From assembly GCA_902496345.1 (NCBI GenBank), contig CABVAP010000022.1, forward strand, positions 1 through 24,062: a stretch of 24,062 nucleotides of DNA. The letters are read 5' to 3'. The position numbers and the translations under genes are program-made. Below, in pieces: positions 22,709-24,062 of this stretch. This DNA is from an uncultured Eubacteriales bacterium (GTDB taxonomy: Bacteria > Bacillota > Clostridia > Lachnospirales > CAG-274). The notes beneath the pieces are model-generated. The model was not told the DNA's origin. It was given only the letters and a program-made list of their open reading frames with translations, and ran no database searches. Position 1 is the stretch's first letter; every line of letters begins with the position of its first letter.

Positions 22709-23842
22709 TTATTTTTCAGTTTTTCCTAAAATTTTATTGATACGATTTACAGGGTCTAAAAGTTCACCTAAAGTTTTGTCGTAATTTAATGTTTCGATTA
22801 TAAGTGCGATATATTTAGACATATCAACTTCGCAATACCAAGGTTTATTAATTAATTCTGGTGTACGATATGTTAAGTTTGTTGTGAAAATTTTATTTAT
22901 TGAACCTTCTTCGTAAGCTTTGTCAAATTTTTCAAAACCATCAACAAAAAGTCCAAATGTAATAAATGTATAAATATTTCTTGCACCACGTTCTTTAAGT
23001 TTTGTTGAAACGTCAATAATTGAGTCACCTGAAGAAATCATATCATCTACTATGATTACATCTTTTCCGTGAAGGTCACCACCTAAGAAATCGTGACTTA
23101 TAATAGGGTTTCTTCCGTTTACAATTGTTGAATAATCACGTCTTTTATAGAACATACCAAGGTCAAGACCTAAGATTGATGAATAATAAATACATCTTCC
23201 CATACCACCTTCGTCTGGTGAAACAATCATAAGATGTTCTGGGTCGATTTTAACATCTGGCATATGTCTTACAAGAGCTTTTATCATCTGATAATATGGC
23301 TGAACATTTTCAAAACCATTTAATGGGATTGAATTTTGTACACGAGGGTCGTGTGCGTCAAATGTTATTATACTGTCTACGCCCATTGCTACAAGTTCTT
23401 CAAGTGCCATTGCACAGTCAAGAGATTCTCTTGAATTTCTTTTATGTTGACGAGATTCATATAACATTGGCATAACAACTGTAATTCTTCTTGCTTTGCC
23501 TCCTATTGCTGCAATAACTCTTTTAAGGTCTTGATAATGTTCATCAGGACTCATTCTACGTTCAACATTATACATCTTATAAGTAACGCCATAATTGAAC
23601 ACGTCAACTAAAATATAAATATCAAAACCTCTTACAGATTGGTCGATTACACCCTTTGCTTCTCCTGTGCTAAAACGAGGACAATGTGCTTTAATTTGAA
23701 AAGTGTCGATTTTAAAATTAAATTTTTGTTCGTGCCATTCGAGAAGATACTTGTCAATTTTATTTCCAAGGTCTTCACAGCCTTTCATTGTTATAAGGCC
23801 AAGTTTTCCAACAGGGAGTTTAGTAGTTCTTAATTCCATCAT
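22709..23842 (-). CDS. prs: Ribose-phosphate pyrophosphokinase (PRPP synthetase), long form
   Basis: This enzyme transfers pyrophosphate from ATP to ribose 5-phosphate, giving PRPP for purine, pyrimidine, histidine and NAD synthesis. At 377 residues it is longer than the usual about 315, with an extended N terminus and insertions, a form seen in clostridia. Conserved blocks are FDAHDPRVQNSIP, VSPDEGGMGR, the catalytic-loop-type FYKRRDYS, and the PRPP-binding VDDMISSGDS with D266 and D267. An SRESLDCA segment follows PMLYESRQHKRN. The DEGG in place of the more usual DVGG-like block deserves attention. Translation start is uncertain: the ATG lies 19 bases from its only ribosome binding site (AAAAGGAG at 23862-23869), whereas an in-frame CTG at 23849-23851 lies 10 bases from it. 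It is transcribed from a strong promoter with a hairpin leader. Confidence 0.93.
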   Translation of the reverse strand: MMELRTTKLPVGKLGLITMKGCEDLGNKIDKYLLEWHEQKFNFKIDTFQIKAHCPRFSTGEAKGVIDQSVRGFDIYILVDVFNYGVTYKMYNVERRMSPDEHYQDLKRVIAAIGGKARRITVVMPMLYESRQHKRNSRESLDCAMALEELVAMGVDSIITFDAHDPRVQNSIPLNGFENVQPYYQMIKALVRHMPDVKIDPEHLMIVSPDEGGMGRCIYYSSILGLDLGMFYKRRDYSTIVNGRNPIISHDFLGGDLHGKDVIIVDDMISSGDSIIDVSTKLKERGARNIYTFITFGLFVDGFEKFDKAYEEGSINKIFTTNLTYRTPELINKPWYCEVDMSKYIALIIETLNYDKTLGELLDPVNRINKILGKTEK

Positions 23843-23861
23843 ATTCGGCAGATGCCATTCG

Positions 23862-23869
23862 CTCCTTTT
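23862..23869 (-). promoter_or_regulatory. Ribosome binding site of prs, mis-spaced for the ATG
   Basis: AAAAGGAG on the minus strand is the only Shine-Dalgarno match upstream of prs. It is 19 bases from the first in-frame ATG (23842) but 10 bases from an in-frame CTG (23851), which would add Met-Pro-Asn before the double Met. Confidence 0.65.
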
Positions 23870-23910
23870 CGTATAAATAATTTGGTTTTATATTTAATTT
23901 ATTTTTACGT

Positions 23911-23934
23911 AAAAGTCAAAAAAGTTTGACTTTT
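23911..23934 (-). promoter_or_regulatory. Hairpin in the prs 5' UTR
   Basis: AAAAGTCAAA and TTTGACTTTT form a perfect 10-bp stem with a 4-base loop. It begins about 9 bases after the predicted transcription start on the minus strand. No U-tract beyond the stem follows. It could be a 5' stabilising hairpin, an operator, or a crude attenuator. Confidence 0.55.
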
Positions 23935-23949
23935 GACATAATCATTTTC

Positions 23950-23978
23950 ATTATACAACATATTTTTACAAATTTCAA
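23950..23978 (-). promoter_or_regulatory. Sigma-A type promoter of prs
   Basis: On the minus strand TTGAAA (23978-23973) and TATAAT (23955-23950) are separated by exactly 17 bases, a near-consensus promoter. Transcription would start near 23943. Confidence 0.78.
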
Positions 23979-24062
23979 ACTAAATATTATTTTAATTTAA
24001 AAAAATTTGTTGAGGTACAATAGATAGGTAACACAAACAAAATAAAAACAAGGTTCAAAATT
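23979..24062. other. Right edge of the window, no feature seen
   Basis: These 84 bases upstream of the prs promoter are AT-rich and hold no convincing frame, ribosome binding site or hairpin. Confidence 0.5.

Noticed and set aside
23820..23858. A 12-codon frame starting ATG at 23858 on the minus strand, overlapping the prs start.
   Set aside because: Spacing from the Shine-Dalgarno sequence is only 3 bases and there is no conservation evidence; it is noted with the CTG-start observation, not claimed as a leader peptide.
1..24062. CRISPR array, insertion sequence, integrase, prophage or toxin-antitoxin genes.
   Set aside because: No regularly spaced repeats, transposase motif, integrase or toxin family was seen on either strand. 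Frames overlapping the large genes on the opposite strand or in other registers lack ribosome sites and domain content.

Overview
This AT-rich window, strongly biased to T- and A-ending codons, looks like chromosome from an anaerobic, fermentative, probably endospore-forming member of the Clostridia, plausibly Lachnospiraceae-like. Pointers are a SpoIID/LytB protein, pyruvate phosphate dikinase colinear at every catalytic residue with the Clostridium symbiosum enzyme, an aldehyde-alcohol dehydrogenase behind a Rex-type operator, a Clostridium-type pairing of a B12/radical-SAM protein with a DUF2344 protein next to RNase G, and a long-form PRPP synthetase. Taxonomy is inference; there is no rRNA gene. 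I see no complete mobile element, prophage, CRISPR array or tRNA. || Layout. (1) 1-7790, plus strand: one tight run of six genes, SpoIID-like (5' end outside the window), queA, TIGR03960 radical SAM, DUF2344, RNase E/G (TTG start) and a secreted GHL10-type glycoside hydrolase (TTG start), closed by a hairpin terminator. (2) 7797-8923, minus: a membrane-anchored alpha/beta hydrolase, followed by an unusually GC-rich, structured non-coding stretch and its own terminator. (3) 9150-9668: an unrecognised 172-residue helical protein. (4) 9847-12705: ppdK with a good promoter, a structured leader and a terminator. (5) 12747-14590: a soluble PocR-domain chemoreceptor-like protein co-transcribed with maf. 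(6) 14680-17344: a membrane-anchored M23 peptidase, then a small alarmone synthetase (RelQ type) coupled to a metallophosphoesterase. (7) 17398-20947: adhE with extended -10 promoter and Rex-type box, followed by an APH-fold kinase. (8) 21017-22418, minus: a P-loop NTPase and a TIGR01212 radical SAM protein overlapping by one base. (9) 22562-22640: a compound inverted repeat in a gap. (10) 22709-23978, minus: PRPP synthetase with a strong promoter, a 5'-UTR hairpin and a start codon that does not fit its ribosome binding site. || How it fits together. Much of the content is fermentation and nucleotide economy: ppdK interconverts pyruvate and PEP, adhE disposes of reducing power as ethanol under apparent NADH control, RelQ makes (p)ppGpp, Maf cleans up non-canonical nucleotides and PRPP synthetase feeds nucleotide synthesis. 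A second theme is the envelope (SpoIID, GHL10 hydrolase, M23 peptidase). The most uncharacterised items are the two non-coding structured elements (7823-7930 and 22562-22640), the soluble PocR receptor, the kinase behind the Rex-controlled adhE, and the P-loop/radical-SAM couple. No single obviously new defence or biosynthetic system is visible.
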